Numbered from the stretch's first letter, positions 1 to 6,315 are shown. The stretch: DNA of 7,023 nucleotides from Saprospiraceae bacterium (GCA_013002625.1 JABDJE010000121.1:1-7023); one strand, 5' to 3'. Notes: generated by a model not told the origin, from the letters alone. Numbers and translations are program-made.

Positions 1-2
1 CT

Positions 3-533
3 TCCACGGTTCTGATGTTGGGTTATCAGAATGAACAGGCATTTGAAAAAACTATATCTCAAAAGCGCGTCAGGTTTTATAGCCGATCCAAGGAACGTCT
101 CTGGATGAAGGGAGAAAGCTCTGGAAATGCGCTTGAAATGGTTTCTTATCACATTGATTGTGATGCTGACACTATACTCATCAAAGCGCTTCCGAAGGGT
201 CCTGTTTGTCATAAAGGCACGCAGACCTGTTTCAAAAATAATCTGTCTTCAAAGGGATCCCTATATCACTTGGAAGACACCATTGCACAACGCATAGTGG
301 AAGGTTCGGAGGCTTCTTACACCTCGAAACTTTACAACCGCGGTATAAATAAAGTAGCTCAAAAAGTGGGGGAAGAAGCTGTTGAATTGGTGATAGAAGC
401 CAAAGATGACAATGAAGTGTTATTTAAAAATGAAGCGGCGGACTTGTTGTATCATTTTTTGATTTTGCTGAAGGCTAAAGATTTGAAACTGGAAGACATA
501 GAGCAAGTATTGCTGGATAGGTCAAAGCCATGA
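3..533 (+). CDS. hisIE: Bifunctional phosphoribosyl-AMP cyclohydrolase / phosphoribosyl-ATP pyrophosphatase HisIE (5' end cut by window edge)
   Basis: This cytoplasmic enzyme catalyses two early steps of histidine biosynthesis: HisE hydrolyses PR-ATP to PR-AMP, and HisI opens the ring of PR-AMP. The reading frame is open to the window edge. The ATG at 15 lies inside the conserved HisI segment (VLMLGYQNEQAF), so it is internal and the true start is upstream. About 176 residues are visible against roughly 200 for the family, so about 25 are missing. Counting from the ATG at 15, the HisI part shows FYSRSKERLWMKGESSGN (21-38), the metal-binding DCDAD (48-52) and Cys65/Cys72. The HisE part starts near residue 83 and shows KVGEEAVELVIEA (117-129, with E120, E121 and E124) and EAADLLYHF (140-148), the MazG-like acidic metal site. 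Other his genes probably lie upstream, outside the window. The product is near certain. Confidence 0.96.
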   Translation, partial: STVLMLGYQNEQAFEKTISQKRVRFYSRSKERLWMKGESSGNALEMVSYHIDCDADTILIKALPKGPVCHKGTQTCFKNNLSSKGSLYHLEDTIAQRIVEGSEASYTSKLYNRGINKVAQKVGEEAVELVIEAKDDNEVLFKNEAADLLYHFLILLKAKDLKLEDIEQVLLDRSKP

Positions 534-586
534 ACGATCAAGGCAAGACTTGTAAGATTATATCAAGACTTTGATAATAGGGGTTT

Positions 587-608
587 AAATAAGTCCTGTA
601 ACTTATTT
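587..608 (+). terminator. Weak AT-rich hairpin after hisIE, possible terminator
   Basis: An 8-bp inverted repeat (AAATAAGT / ACTTATTT) encloses the 6-nt loop CCTGTA and runs into TC. It lies 54 nt after the hisIE stop, in the 102-bp gap before the next gene. Only one G-C pair is present and there is no real T-tract, so termination is a guess. A second small hairpin (TATCAA-GACT-TTGATA) lies at 561-576. Confidence 0.25.
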
Positions 609-635
609 TCAATACCAGCTTAAAATCAATCATTT

Positions 636-1025
636 ATGACTTTTGACGACTTAACATACAAAGTTAATGGCCTTGCGATGAAGATTCATCGATTCCTTGG
701 CAACGGATTTCAGGAAGTCATCTACCAGCGTTGCTTAGCCATCGAACTGCATAGGAATAACATTGATTTCTTAAGAGAAAAAGAGCAGGACATATATTAT
801 GATGGCATTCTAGTTGGCACCAGAAGAGCAGATTTTGTCATTCAAAACGATATTATCGTTGAATTGAAAGCAGTTATAAATCTAGAAGATGTGCATTTAG
901 CTCAAGCTAAAAATTATGTAAAAGCCTATGACAAACAAATTGGTTTGCTCATAAATTTTGGAGCACCAAGTTTGCAAATTAAAAAAGTGTACAATGCGAA
1001 ATATCACCCTAAAGATCAAGAGTAA
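636..1025 (+). CDS. GxxExxY family protein (PD-(D/E)XK nuclease-like fold)
   Basis: This 129-aa protein belongs to the GxxExxY family, named after its signature. The signature is seen here as G24-F-Q-E27-V-I-Y30 after the helix DLTYKVNGLAMKIHRFLG. The middle has RADFVIQNDIIVELKA (64-79), where D66, E76 and K78 fit the D...ExK active-site pattern of PD-(D/E)XK nucleases. The length is normal and the protein looks intact. No signal peptide or membrane segment is present, so it is cytoplasmic. The biological role of the family is not known to me; nuclease activity is inferred from the fold. The ATG at 636 is chosen because the conserved N-terminal helix begins there; no Shine-Dalgarno sequence is visible. 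The gene stands 102 nt after hisIE, and the repeat array begins 6 nt after its stop codon. The family assignment is firm; the function is open. Confidence 0.9.
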   Translation: MTFDDLTYKVNGLAMKIHRFLGNGFQEVIYQRCLAIELHRNNIDFLREKEQDIYYDGILVGTRRADFVIQNDIIVELKAVINLEDVHLAQAKNYVKAYDKQIGLLINFGAPSLQIKKVYNAKYHPKDQE

Positions 1026-1031
1026 AGAATT

Positions 1032-1274
1032 TTGAAGGACCCCTTCATCCCTCAACTATCCTAAATATCATGATTAAAAGATTTTTGGATTTGCTTGATT
1101 TTGTGTCATGGTTGTAAGATGCTACTGAGTCCCCAAAATAATTATCAAGTATTATAATTTGCCACTTCAACTCGTACTACATATTTCTCAACACCTAGAC
1201 CCAAAATCCTATAATCCTATAATCCCACAATCCTGATCAAGACATTTTACGCTACTTACATCCTTCCTTCTCAA
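1032..1274. repeat. Repeat unit copy 1
   Basis: This 243-bp unit starts TTGAAGGACCCCTTCATCC, 6 nt after the GxxExxY stop codon. The variable middle lies at roughly 1135-1190. The inverted motifs ATCATGATT (1067-1075) and AATCCTGAT (1229-1237) mark the outer ends of its two short-repeat blocks. Confidence 0.9.
1205..1236 (+). repeat. 8-bp microrepeat AATCCNNN x4 (copy 1; also 1446-1477, 1687-1718, 1778-1801)
   Basis: There are four consecutive 8-mers: AATCCTAT, AATCCTAT, AATCCCAC and AATCCTGA, followed by TCAAGACA. The same array occurs at 1446-1477 (third unit AATCCCGC), at 1687-1718 (third unit AATCCTGC) and, with three units, at 1778-1801. The first two bases and the CC are constant; the last three vary. 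Confidence 0.9.
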
Positions 1275-1290
1275 TTGAAGGACCCCTTCA
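1265..1290. repeat. Mutually exclusive hairpins at repeat-unit junction
   Basis: TCCTTC (1265-1270) can pair with GAAGGA (1277-1282) over a 6-nt loop. Alternatively, TGAAGG (1276-1281) can pair with CCTTCA (1285-1290) over a 3-nt loop. The second hairpin is also present at the start of copy 1 (1033-1047), just after the GxxExxY stop codon, and is damaged in copy 3. No T-tract follows, so an ordinary terminator is not supported. Confidence 0.6.
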
Positions 1291-1515
1291 TCCCTCAACT
1301 ACCCTAAATATCATGATTAAAAGATTTTAAGATTTGCTTGATTTTGTGTCGTGGTTGTAAGTTGCTACGGAGTCCCCATAAAAGATCAAGTATTATAACT
1401 TGACACTTCATCTTGTCTTGCTTATCCCTCAATACCTATACCCAAAATCCTATAATCCTATAATCCCGCAATCCTGATCAAGACATTTTACGCTACTTAC
1501 ATCCTTCCTTCTCAA
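1275..1515. repeat. Repeat unit copy 2
   Basis: This 241-bp unit is nearly identical to copy 1 at both ends. Its middle differs: it has CTTATCCCTC at 1421 where copies 1 and 3 have ACATATTTCTC. The partial fourth copy shares this variant, which suggests that it derives from a copy-2-like unit. Confidence 0.9.
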
Positions 1516-1744
1516 TTGAAGTACCCCTTTATCCCTCAACTACCCTAAATATCATGATTAAAAGATTTTAAGATTTGCTTGATTTTGTGTCATGGTTGTA
1601 AGGTGCTACTGAGTCCATAAAAAAGATCATGAAATTTACTTTAGCACTTCATCTCGCACTACATATTTCTCAACACCTATACCCAAAATCCTATAATCCT
1701 ATAATCCTGCAATCCTGATCAAGACAATTTACGCTACTTACATC
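1516..1744. repeat. Repeat unit copy 3 (shortened end)
   Basis: This copy is homologous to copies 1 and 2 up to about CGCTACTTACATC, then loses the CTTCCTTCTCAA tail. Its first bases are changed (TTGAAGTACCCCTTTATCC), which weakens the junction hairpin. The middle segment (about 1615-1660) is diverged, while the right part (ACTACATATTTCTCAACACC) matches copy 1. Confidence 0.88.
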
Positions 1745-1752
1745 ATCCACGA

Positions 1753-1815
1753 CTTATCCCTCAACACCTATACCCATAATCCTATAATCCCACAATCCTG
1801 ATCAAGACAATTTAC
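1753..1815. repeat. Partial repeat unit copy 4 (right part only)
   Basis: This holds only the right portion of a unit, from CTTATCCCTCAACACC to ATCAAGACAATTTAC. It has three 8-bp AATCC repeats where the full copies have four. It ends 19 bp before the xylA stop codon. Confidence 0.8.
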
Positions 1816-1834
1816 TTCTCTCTTATACATCCCC

Positions 1835-3142
1835 CTACAAATATTGATTAATAATATTTTCATAAAGTTCCTGCTTCCCACTGATTTGAGCAGGTTCACC
1901 TTTTTGTAATGCTAGCTTGTGCAAGTCCATTAATTTAAGCTGTCCGCTTTCAAATGCCTTTCCCTGACCCCTATCAAAGCTGCTATAGCGTTGTCGGCGC
2001 ATCTTCTTATAATCTGACTCCTTCAATATCTGCTCTGCTGTCAACAGTGCTCTGGCAAAGGCATCCATGCCACCGATATGGGCATGGAACAGATCATCCA
2101 GATCGGTTGAATTTCTTCTTGTCTTAGCATCAAAGTTGATTCCGCCACCTTGCAGACCTCCTGCCTGAAGCAATATCAGCATGGCTTCTGTTAACTCATA
2201 AAGGTCAACCGGAAATTGATCGGTATCCCATCCATTTTGATAATCCCCCCTGTTGGCATCCATTGAGCCTAAGGCATTTGCATCAGCGGCAACTTGTAAC
2301 TCATGTGCAAAAGTGTGTGAGGCCAAGGTGGCATGGTTAACCTCTACATTTATTTTAAAATCATCAAGTAGGTCATATTGTCTCAAAAACCCAAGAACGG
2401 TGGCACAATCAAAATCATATTGATGTTTGCAAGGCTCCATGGGCTTAGGCTCAATAAAAAAACATCCCTTAAAGCCTTTCCGTCTAGCATAGTCTTTCGC
2501 CATGTGAAGAAACCGGGCCAGATGTTCCTGTTCACGTTTCATGTTCGTATTCAACAATGACATATAGCCTTCACGACCACCCCAAAAGACATAATTTTCA
2601 CCACCCAACTTGATGGTGAGATCCAAAGCATTCTTGACTTGAGCACCTGCGTAGGCCACCACATTAAAGTCAGGATTAGTCGCTGCGCCATTCATGTATC
2701 TTGGATGGCTGAAGAGATTGGCCGTTCCCCATAACACCTTGGTGCCCGACGCTTTCATTTTAGTTAAAGCGTAATTTGAAATAACATCAAGCCTTTTGCG
2801 GGATGTTTTCAAATCCGGGCCTTCATCTACCAAATCATAATCATGGAAACAAAAATATTTCAGCCCCAGCTTATCCATGAATTCGAAAGCGGCATCCATC
2901 TTATCTTTGGCACGTTCAATAAGATCCGCCTTGCTGTTCCATGGGAATGTTTTTGTGCCCGCACCGAAGGGATCACCCCCGGTGTTACAGAAGCTGTGCC
3001 AATACGCTACTGCAAATTTAAAATGACGTTCCATGGATTTGCCCATGACCTTTTTCTTTGGTTCATAGTACTTGAAGGAAAACGGATCTTTCGAGTCAGG
3101 ACCCTTGAATTGAATCTTGGAAATATGATCAAAGTAGCCCAT
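1835..3142 (-). CDS. xylA: Xylose isomerase (family II)
   Basis: This enzyme converts D-xylose to D-xylulose in the cytoplasm, using two divalent metal ions on a TIM barrel. The 435-aa length and the N-terminal extension of about 40 residues fit family II enzymes (E. coli and Bacteroides type, about 440 aa). Visible motifs are FCFHDYDLVDEG (97-108, catalytic H100 and D103), VFWGGREGY (185-193), FFIEPKPMEPCKHQYDFD (228-245, metal and substrate residues E231 and K233), VEVNHATLASHTF (266-278, E267 and H270), GSMDANRGD (292-300, D295), GWDTDQFP (304-311, D306 and D308) and GGINFDAKTRR (333-343, D338). The one oddity is Ser275, where I expect Gly (LAGHTF). The start lies 2 nt after the xylB stop, so the pair is almost certainly co-transcribed and translationally coupled. 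No Shine-Dalgarno sequence is visible. The gene is complete. Confidence 0.97.
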   Translation of the reverse strand: MGYFDHISKIQFKGPDSKDPFSFKYYEPKKKVMGKSMERHFKFAVAYWHSFCNTGGDPFGAGTKTFPWNSKADLIERAKDKMDAAFEFMDKLGLKYFCFHDYDLVDEGPDLKTSRKRLDVISNYALTKMKASGTKVLWGTANLFSHPRYMNGAATNPDFNVVAYAGAQVKNALDLTIKLGGENYVFWGGREGYMSLLNTNMKREQEHLARFLHMAKDYARRKGFKGCFFIEPKPMEPCKHQYDFDCATVLGFLRQYDLLDDFKINVEVNHATLASHTFAHELQVAADANALGSMDANRGDYQNGWDTDQFPVDLYELTEAMLILLQAGGLQGGGINFDAKTRRNSTDLDDLFHAHIGGMDAFARALLTAEQILKESDYKKMRRQRYSSFDRGQGKAFESGQLKLMDLHKLALQKGEPAQISGKQELYENIINQYL

Positions 3143-3144
3143 AA

Positions 3145-4644
3145 TTAGCTTTTAAGGTGATTCGTTAAAATATGATTTAAATCGGTGCACCATGCTGCAT
3201 ACACATCTTGGTAAACTTGTGCGTCATGCCCAGGGTGATAGATCTTTTCTATTTTTTGATTTTGAAATGCTTCCACAAGGCTATTGTATATTCCAGCTCC
3301 AAATCCCGCACCCAGTGCAGCGCCATGCGCACCTGTTGTATCGATTAGCTTTATCGGTATACCTAATAAATTGCAAATGCAATTTGAAAAATGCGATGAC
3401 CTGAATAAATTATCATTTCCGACATGCAGCAAGTTAGGGTTTAAACCAATGGACTTTAAGATTTCAAATCCATATACAAAGGCAAAGGCAATGCCTTCAA
3501 GTGAAGCTTTATACAAGTGCCTTTTCTGGTGCCTATTCAAATCAAGATGTAAGATATGACTGCCAATAATTTTGTTCTCAAATATCCTTTCTGCCCCATT
3601 GCCAAATGGCATGACGCGTAAACCCTCAGAACCGATGGGAATAGATTGGGTATCTTGTTCCATCATGGCATAATCCACATCACTGGGCGCCACTTGCTTT
3701 TTCATCCATGCATACTGAATACCAGCGCCATTGATACACAACAATTGTCCGATGCGTTTTTGATCTGAACTGTGATTCACATGGGCAAAACCATTAATGC
3801 GGGATTTGGTATCATGAATCAATTGGTCTGTAATCGTATAGATCACGCCCGAGGTGCCGCCGGTGGCTGCCGCCTCATTGGGATTAAACACATTCAGCGC
3901 CATGGCATTGTTGGGTTGATCCCCTGCCCGGTAACTCACGATAATATTGGGAGGCAAACCCAGTTCATCTGAAGCTGCCCCACTGAGGCGCCCCTGTTCT
4001 CCAAATGTAGCGACGCTTTCGGGCCATAAAGACGCATCAATATCCATGGCATCCATGAGTTCCATTGCCCGTCGCTCCTCTTTAAAATCCCAAAGTATAC
4101 CTTCCGACAGACCTGTTGTGGTCGTAGCAATATGCCCAGTCATCCTAAAGGCGATGTAATCGCCTGGCAATAAACAATGCTCTATTTGATTATAAATATC
4201 TGGCTCATTTTGTTTAACCCATCTCAGTTTTGAAGCGGTAAAATTCCCAGGTGTATTTAAATAATGTTCCAGGCAGTACGATGATCCCAACTGCTTAACT
4301 GCATACTTACCACAATCAACAGCACGGCTGTCACACCAAATAATCGATGGTCTCAAAAGTTGGTGATCCTTGTCCAATAATACCAGTCCGTGCATTTGGT
4401 AGGCTATTCCAATCGCTTTAACATCATTGGGATTATGTTCTGAAGAAGCAAATAGAGCCTTTGTAGTTTGCTTGACATGATGCCACCAGAGTTTGGGGTC
4501 TTGCTCTGCAAATCCAGCCTTGGGTGCATCTATTGGCATCTCATTGATAGGGCTCTTTTGAAAGCCAATGACTTCCCGGGTATCTGCATCGACTAAAGAT
4601 GCTTTGACCGACGAACTTCCAATGTCATAACCCAATAAAAGCAT
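3145..4644 (-). CDS. xylB: Xylulokinase (FGGY family)
   Basis: This cytoplasmic kinase phosphorylates D-xylulose with ATP to D-xylulose 5-phosphate, the second step after XylA. The 499-aa length is normal for the FGGY carbohydrate kinase family. The N-terminal domain begins with the phosphate-binding loop GYDIGSSSVKASLVD (5-19) and carries the xylulokinase sugar-site motif MHGLV (84-88). YRAGDQPNNA (238-247) contains the likely catalytic base D242. ATGGTSGV (260-267) is the second phosphate motif, and the C-terminal domain has HVGNDNLFRSS (407-417) and DTTGAHGAALGAGFGAG (435-451). The ATG start puts the first strand of the fold at residue 2, as expected. xylB precedes xylA in the same transcript with a 2-nt gap. 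A 65-nt gap separates it from the upstream ppk2-like gene, so it may have its own promoter or be read through from that gene. Confidence 0.96.
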   Translation of the reverse strand: MLLLGYDIGSSSVKASLVDADTREVIGFQKSPINEMPIDAPKAGFAEQDPKLWWHHVKQTTKALFASSEHNPNDVKAIGIAYQMHGLVLLDKDHQLLRPSIIWCDSRAVDCGKYAVKQLGSSYCLEHYLNTPGNFTASKLRWVKQNEPDIYNQIEHCLLPGDYIAFRMTGHIATTTTGLSEGILWDFKEERRAMELMDAMDIDASLWPESVATFGEQGRLSGAASDELGLPPNIIVSYRAGDQPNNAMALNVFNPNEAAATGGTSGVIYTITDQLIHDTKSRINGFAHVNHSSDQKRIGQLLCINGAGIQYAWMKKQVAPSDVDYAMMEQDTQSIPIGSEGLRVMPFGNGAERIFENKIIGSHILHLDLNRHQKRHLYKASLEGIAFAFVYGFEILKSIGLNPNLLHVGNDNLFRSSHFSNCICNLLGIPIKLIDTTGAHGAALGAGFGAGIYNSLVEAFQNQKIEKIYHPGHDAQVYQDVYAAWCTDLNHILTNHLKS

Positions 4645-4677
4645 AGCTGGTTGGCGTTGAGATTATTTCGAGATCTT

Positions 4678-4706
4678 TAAATATAAACTTAAGTTACTGA
4701 ATTCAA
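4678..4706 (-). promoter_or_regulatory. Candidate Bacteroidota-type promoter for xylBA
   Basis: On the - strand, TTG (4706-4704), an 18-nt spacer and TATATTTA (4685-4678) resemble the -33 TTG and -7 TAnnTTTG elements of Bacteroidota sigma-ABfr promoters; the last base differs. The implied leader is roughly 25 nt. A perfect 10-bp palindrome, AACTTAAGTT (4686-4695), sits in the spacer and could be an operator. The region is AT-rich, so both could be chance. Confidence 0.25.
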
Positions 4707-4709
4707 CGC

Positions 4710-5468
4710 TTAGGGAAGTTTATGCACAATCATCTTGATTGTATCGAGGCAGGCTTTGTTCAAATCATTGGCATCCATGATGTGCCAGGGGTTAGAATCC
4801 GTACTGGTTAAATCAAACATGCGTTTTTCATATCGCTTGAATTTCTGCCATAACTTTTGCGCATTGCGGTCCACTTCTGTAAACTCCCATTTTCTGAGTG
4901 GATCATTTCTTATTTCATCAATACGCTCAGCTTGTTTCTTTTTACCTATCTGAAGGTAAAATTTCAAGAAATACAAACCCTCTTTATGAATCATGGATTC
5001 GAAGTGATTTACCTCCGAAATAAATTTCTTGTATTCATTGGGTGTACAAAATCCGTTGACAGGCTCGACGATAGCGCGGTTATACCAACTCCGATCAAAA
5101 ATTACAATTTCACCGGGCACTGGCAAATGCTTCACGTAACGTCTGAAATACCATTCCTGCCTATCCGTTTCGGTGGGCTTGGGCAGAGCGACAGTTCTAA
5201 CCGATCGTGGATTCAAGTGATTGGTGATATATTTAATCAATGTCCCTTTCCCAGCAAATTCTCCGCCTTCTACGATTATCAAAACACGCTTATTCTTTTT
5301 AATAACTGAATTCTGTTTTTTAATCAGCTTTACCTGCAGGTCGATAAGCTTCTTTTCGAATTTCATTCTTTCCAGGACCCCATCAAAATCCGGCTTATCC
5401 TGTTCCCTGAGATACAACAGTCCTCTTTTACTCCCCAATAACTTTAAATCTGATTTCTTGTATTTCAT
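4710..5468 (-). CDS. ppk2: Polyphosphate kinase 2 family protein with altered Walker A (second of tandem pair)
   Basis: PPK2 enzymes move phosphate between inorganic polyphosphate and nucleotides in the cytoplasm. I start it at the ATG at 5468 (252 aa), 1 nt after the stop of the upstream ppk2; an in-frame TTG at 5477 would add three residues and an 8-nt overlap. With the ATG start, residue numbers match the upstream PPK2 exactly from about 37 to 230. Seen are VEGGEFAGKGTLIK (66-79, Walker A, K74), KPTETDRQEWYFRR (97-110), IVIFDRSWYNRAIVEP (121-136, Walker B D125 and R126) and the lid segment RNDPLRKWEFTEVD (187-200). The residue at position 70 is Glu, where PPK2 proteins usually have Asp (GxDxxGKG). 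Reduced or changed activity, or a partner role for the neighbouring PPK2, is therefore possible. The fold assignment is firm; activity is uncertain. Confidence 0.88.
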   Translation of the reverse strand: MKYKKSDLKLLGSKRGLLYLREQDKPDFDGVLERMKFEKKLIDLQVKLIKKQNSVIKKNKRVLIIVEGGEFAGKGTLIKYITNHLNPRSVRTVALPKPTETDRQEWYFRRYVKHLPVPGEIVIFDRSWYNRAIVEPVNGFCTPNEYKKFISEVNHFESMIHKEGLYFLKFYLQIGKKKQAERIDEIRNDPLRKWEFTEVDRNAQKLWQKFKRYEKRMFDLTSTDSNPWHIMDANDLNKACLDTIKMIVHKLP

Positions 5469-5469
5469 A

Positions 5470-6315
5470 CTAGTCAATCTGAATCATGGATCTATGAAAA
5501 CGTTGGATAATATTCGGGTCCGGATAGACACTGGTGTTTTTATCACTTTTCCCGTCATATTCAAATCTTGACAACACATATCTTATCGACTCCAGGCGTG
5601 CGGTTCTTTTATCATTGGTATTTACAATAATCCAGGGCGCGTAACTGGTATGTGTGCGGCTGAACATTTCGGATTTATACTTTGTGAAGTCATCCCACTT
5701 ACTTTGTGACTTCAAATCGACCGGACTGAGTTTCCATTGCTTAAGTGGATCTGTTTTACGCATTTTAAACCGCCGCTTCTGTTCTTCTTTTGAAATCGAA
5801 AACCAAAACTTGACAATTTCTACACCATCCTCAAACAACATGTGCTCGAATTCGGGGACCTGTCTCATGAATGTGTCGTATTCCTCGTCAGTACAAAAAC
5901 CCATCACGGGTTCAACCACGGCTCTGTTATACCAACTCCGATCAAAGAAGACCAGTTCACCGACATTGGGCAATTCCTTGACGTGTCTTCTGAAGTACCA
6001 TTGTCCTCTTTCGGTTTCAGTTGGTTTATTAAGCGCAACAACGCGCATGGAACGAGGATGTAAATACCGCGTAAATCGTCTTATTGTCCCGCCTTTGCCC
6101 GCAGCATCCCGGCCTTCGAATATGATTACTATCCGTTTATTGTTTTTGAATATCCAATTTTGAAATTTGTGCAATTCTATCTGAAGGTGCCGAAGATCTT
6201 TCCCATATTGAAGGATATTATCAATCTTGGACGTGTTCACATCTTTTTTTTCTAAAAACGCTACAAGGTCTTTTTGGCTGTGAATCTTTTGAATATCCTT
6301 ATTGGTGAATAGCAT
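5470..6315 (-). CDS. ppk2: Polyphosphate kinase 2 (first of tandem pair)
   Basis: This 281-aa PPK2 has all the usual motifs. They are FEGRDAAGKGGTIRRF (66-81, Walker A with D70 and K74), LNKPTETERGQWYFRR (95-110), LVFFDRSWYNRAVVEP (121-136, Walker B with D125 and R126), MGFCTDEEY (138-146) and the basic lid KMRKTDPLKQWKLSPVD (184-200). Such enzymes use polyphosphate to phosphorylate nucleoside mono- or diphosphates, or run in reverse to make polyphosphate. The layout resembles the single-domain class I enzymes as I remember them, but the nucleotide preference cannot be read with confidence. It has about 25 more C-terminal residues than its neighbour. It is the first gene of the - strand block and is separated from the next ppk2 by 1 nt, so the two are surely co-expressed. 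The ATG at 6315 has no Shine-Dalgarno sequence. Confidence 0.94.
   Translation of the reverse strand: MLFTNKDIQKIHSQKDLVAFLEKKDVNTSKIDNILQYGKDLRHLQIELHKFQNWIFKNNKRIVIIFEGRDAAGKGGTIRRFTRYLHPRSMRVVALNKPTETERGQWYFRRHVKELPNVGELVFFDRSWYNRAVVEPVMGFCTDEEYDTFMRQVPEFEHMLFEDGVEIVKFWFSISKEEQKRRFKMRKTDPLKQWKLSPVDLKSQSKWDDFTKYKSEMFSRTHTSYAPWIIVNTNDKRTARLESIRYVLSRFEYDGKSDKNTSVYPDPNIIQRFHRSMIQID

Larger units (their letters stand above)
1032..1815. repeat. Tandem array of a ~242-bp composite repeat (3 full copies + 1 partial) filling the gene-free stretch
   Basis: The 809-bp gap between the converging GxxExxY and xylA genes holds no credible gene on either strand. It is filled by a tandem repeat with copies starting at 1032, 1275 and 1516 (spacings 243 and 241) and a partial copy at about 1753-1815. 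The first 103 nt of copies 1 and 2 align without gaps and show six differences by eye. The next 50-60 nt vary in sequence and length between copies. The last ~90 nt are again well conserved. Each unit contains a junction hairpin, an AATC-type array readable on the - strand, and an 8-bp AATCCNNN array on the + strand. The 19 bp between the array and the xylA stop show no clear terminator. Confidence 0.93.

Noticed and set aside
15..17. ATG at 15 as the true start of hisIE
   Set aside because: It falls inside the conserved VLMLGY segment of HisI and the frame is open upstream, so the gene begins before the window.
1032..1815. CRISPR array or integron attC cassette array
   Set aside because: The units are about 242 bp with conserved halves and no regular 25-40 bp spacers, no cas genes are present, and there are no integron-like core sites or cassette genes between the copies.
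1026..1834. Insertion sequence remnant
   Set aside because: There is no transposase fragment in any frame, no target-site duplication that I can see, and the repeats are tandem copies of one unit and not the two ends of one element.
3392..3424. XylB adenosine-site motif HVGNDNLFRSS as a broken nucleotide site
   Set aside because: It differs from the GG-type motif of E. coli XylB, but as far as I recall GNDN-like forms are usual in Bacteroidota xylulokinases, so it is probably a lineage variant and not damage.
3936..4130. 64-codon frame on the - strand inside xylB
   Set aside because: It is an out-of-frame shadow of xylB, which is intact across this region.
4710..5477. TTG at 5477 as start of the second ppk2
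   Set aside because: The ATG at 5468 is only three codons later, gives a 1-nt gap after the preceding stop, and makes the numbering match the upstream PPK2 exactly. TTG remains possible but is less likely.
5654..6163. 169-codon + strand frame opposite ppk2
   Set aside because: It lies wholly antisense to a clear PPK2 gene and the protein has no recognisable motif; the same holds for the + strand frames inside xylA, xylB and the second ppk2.
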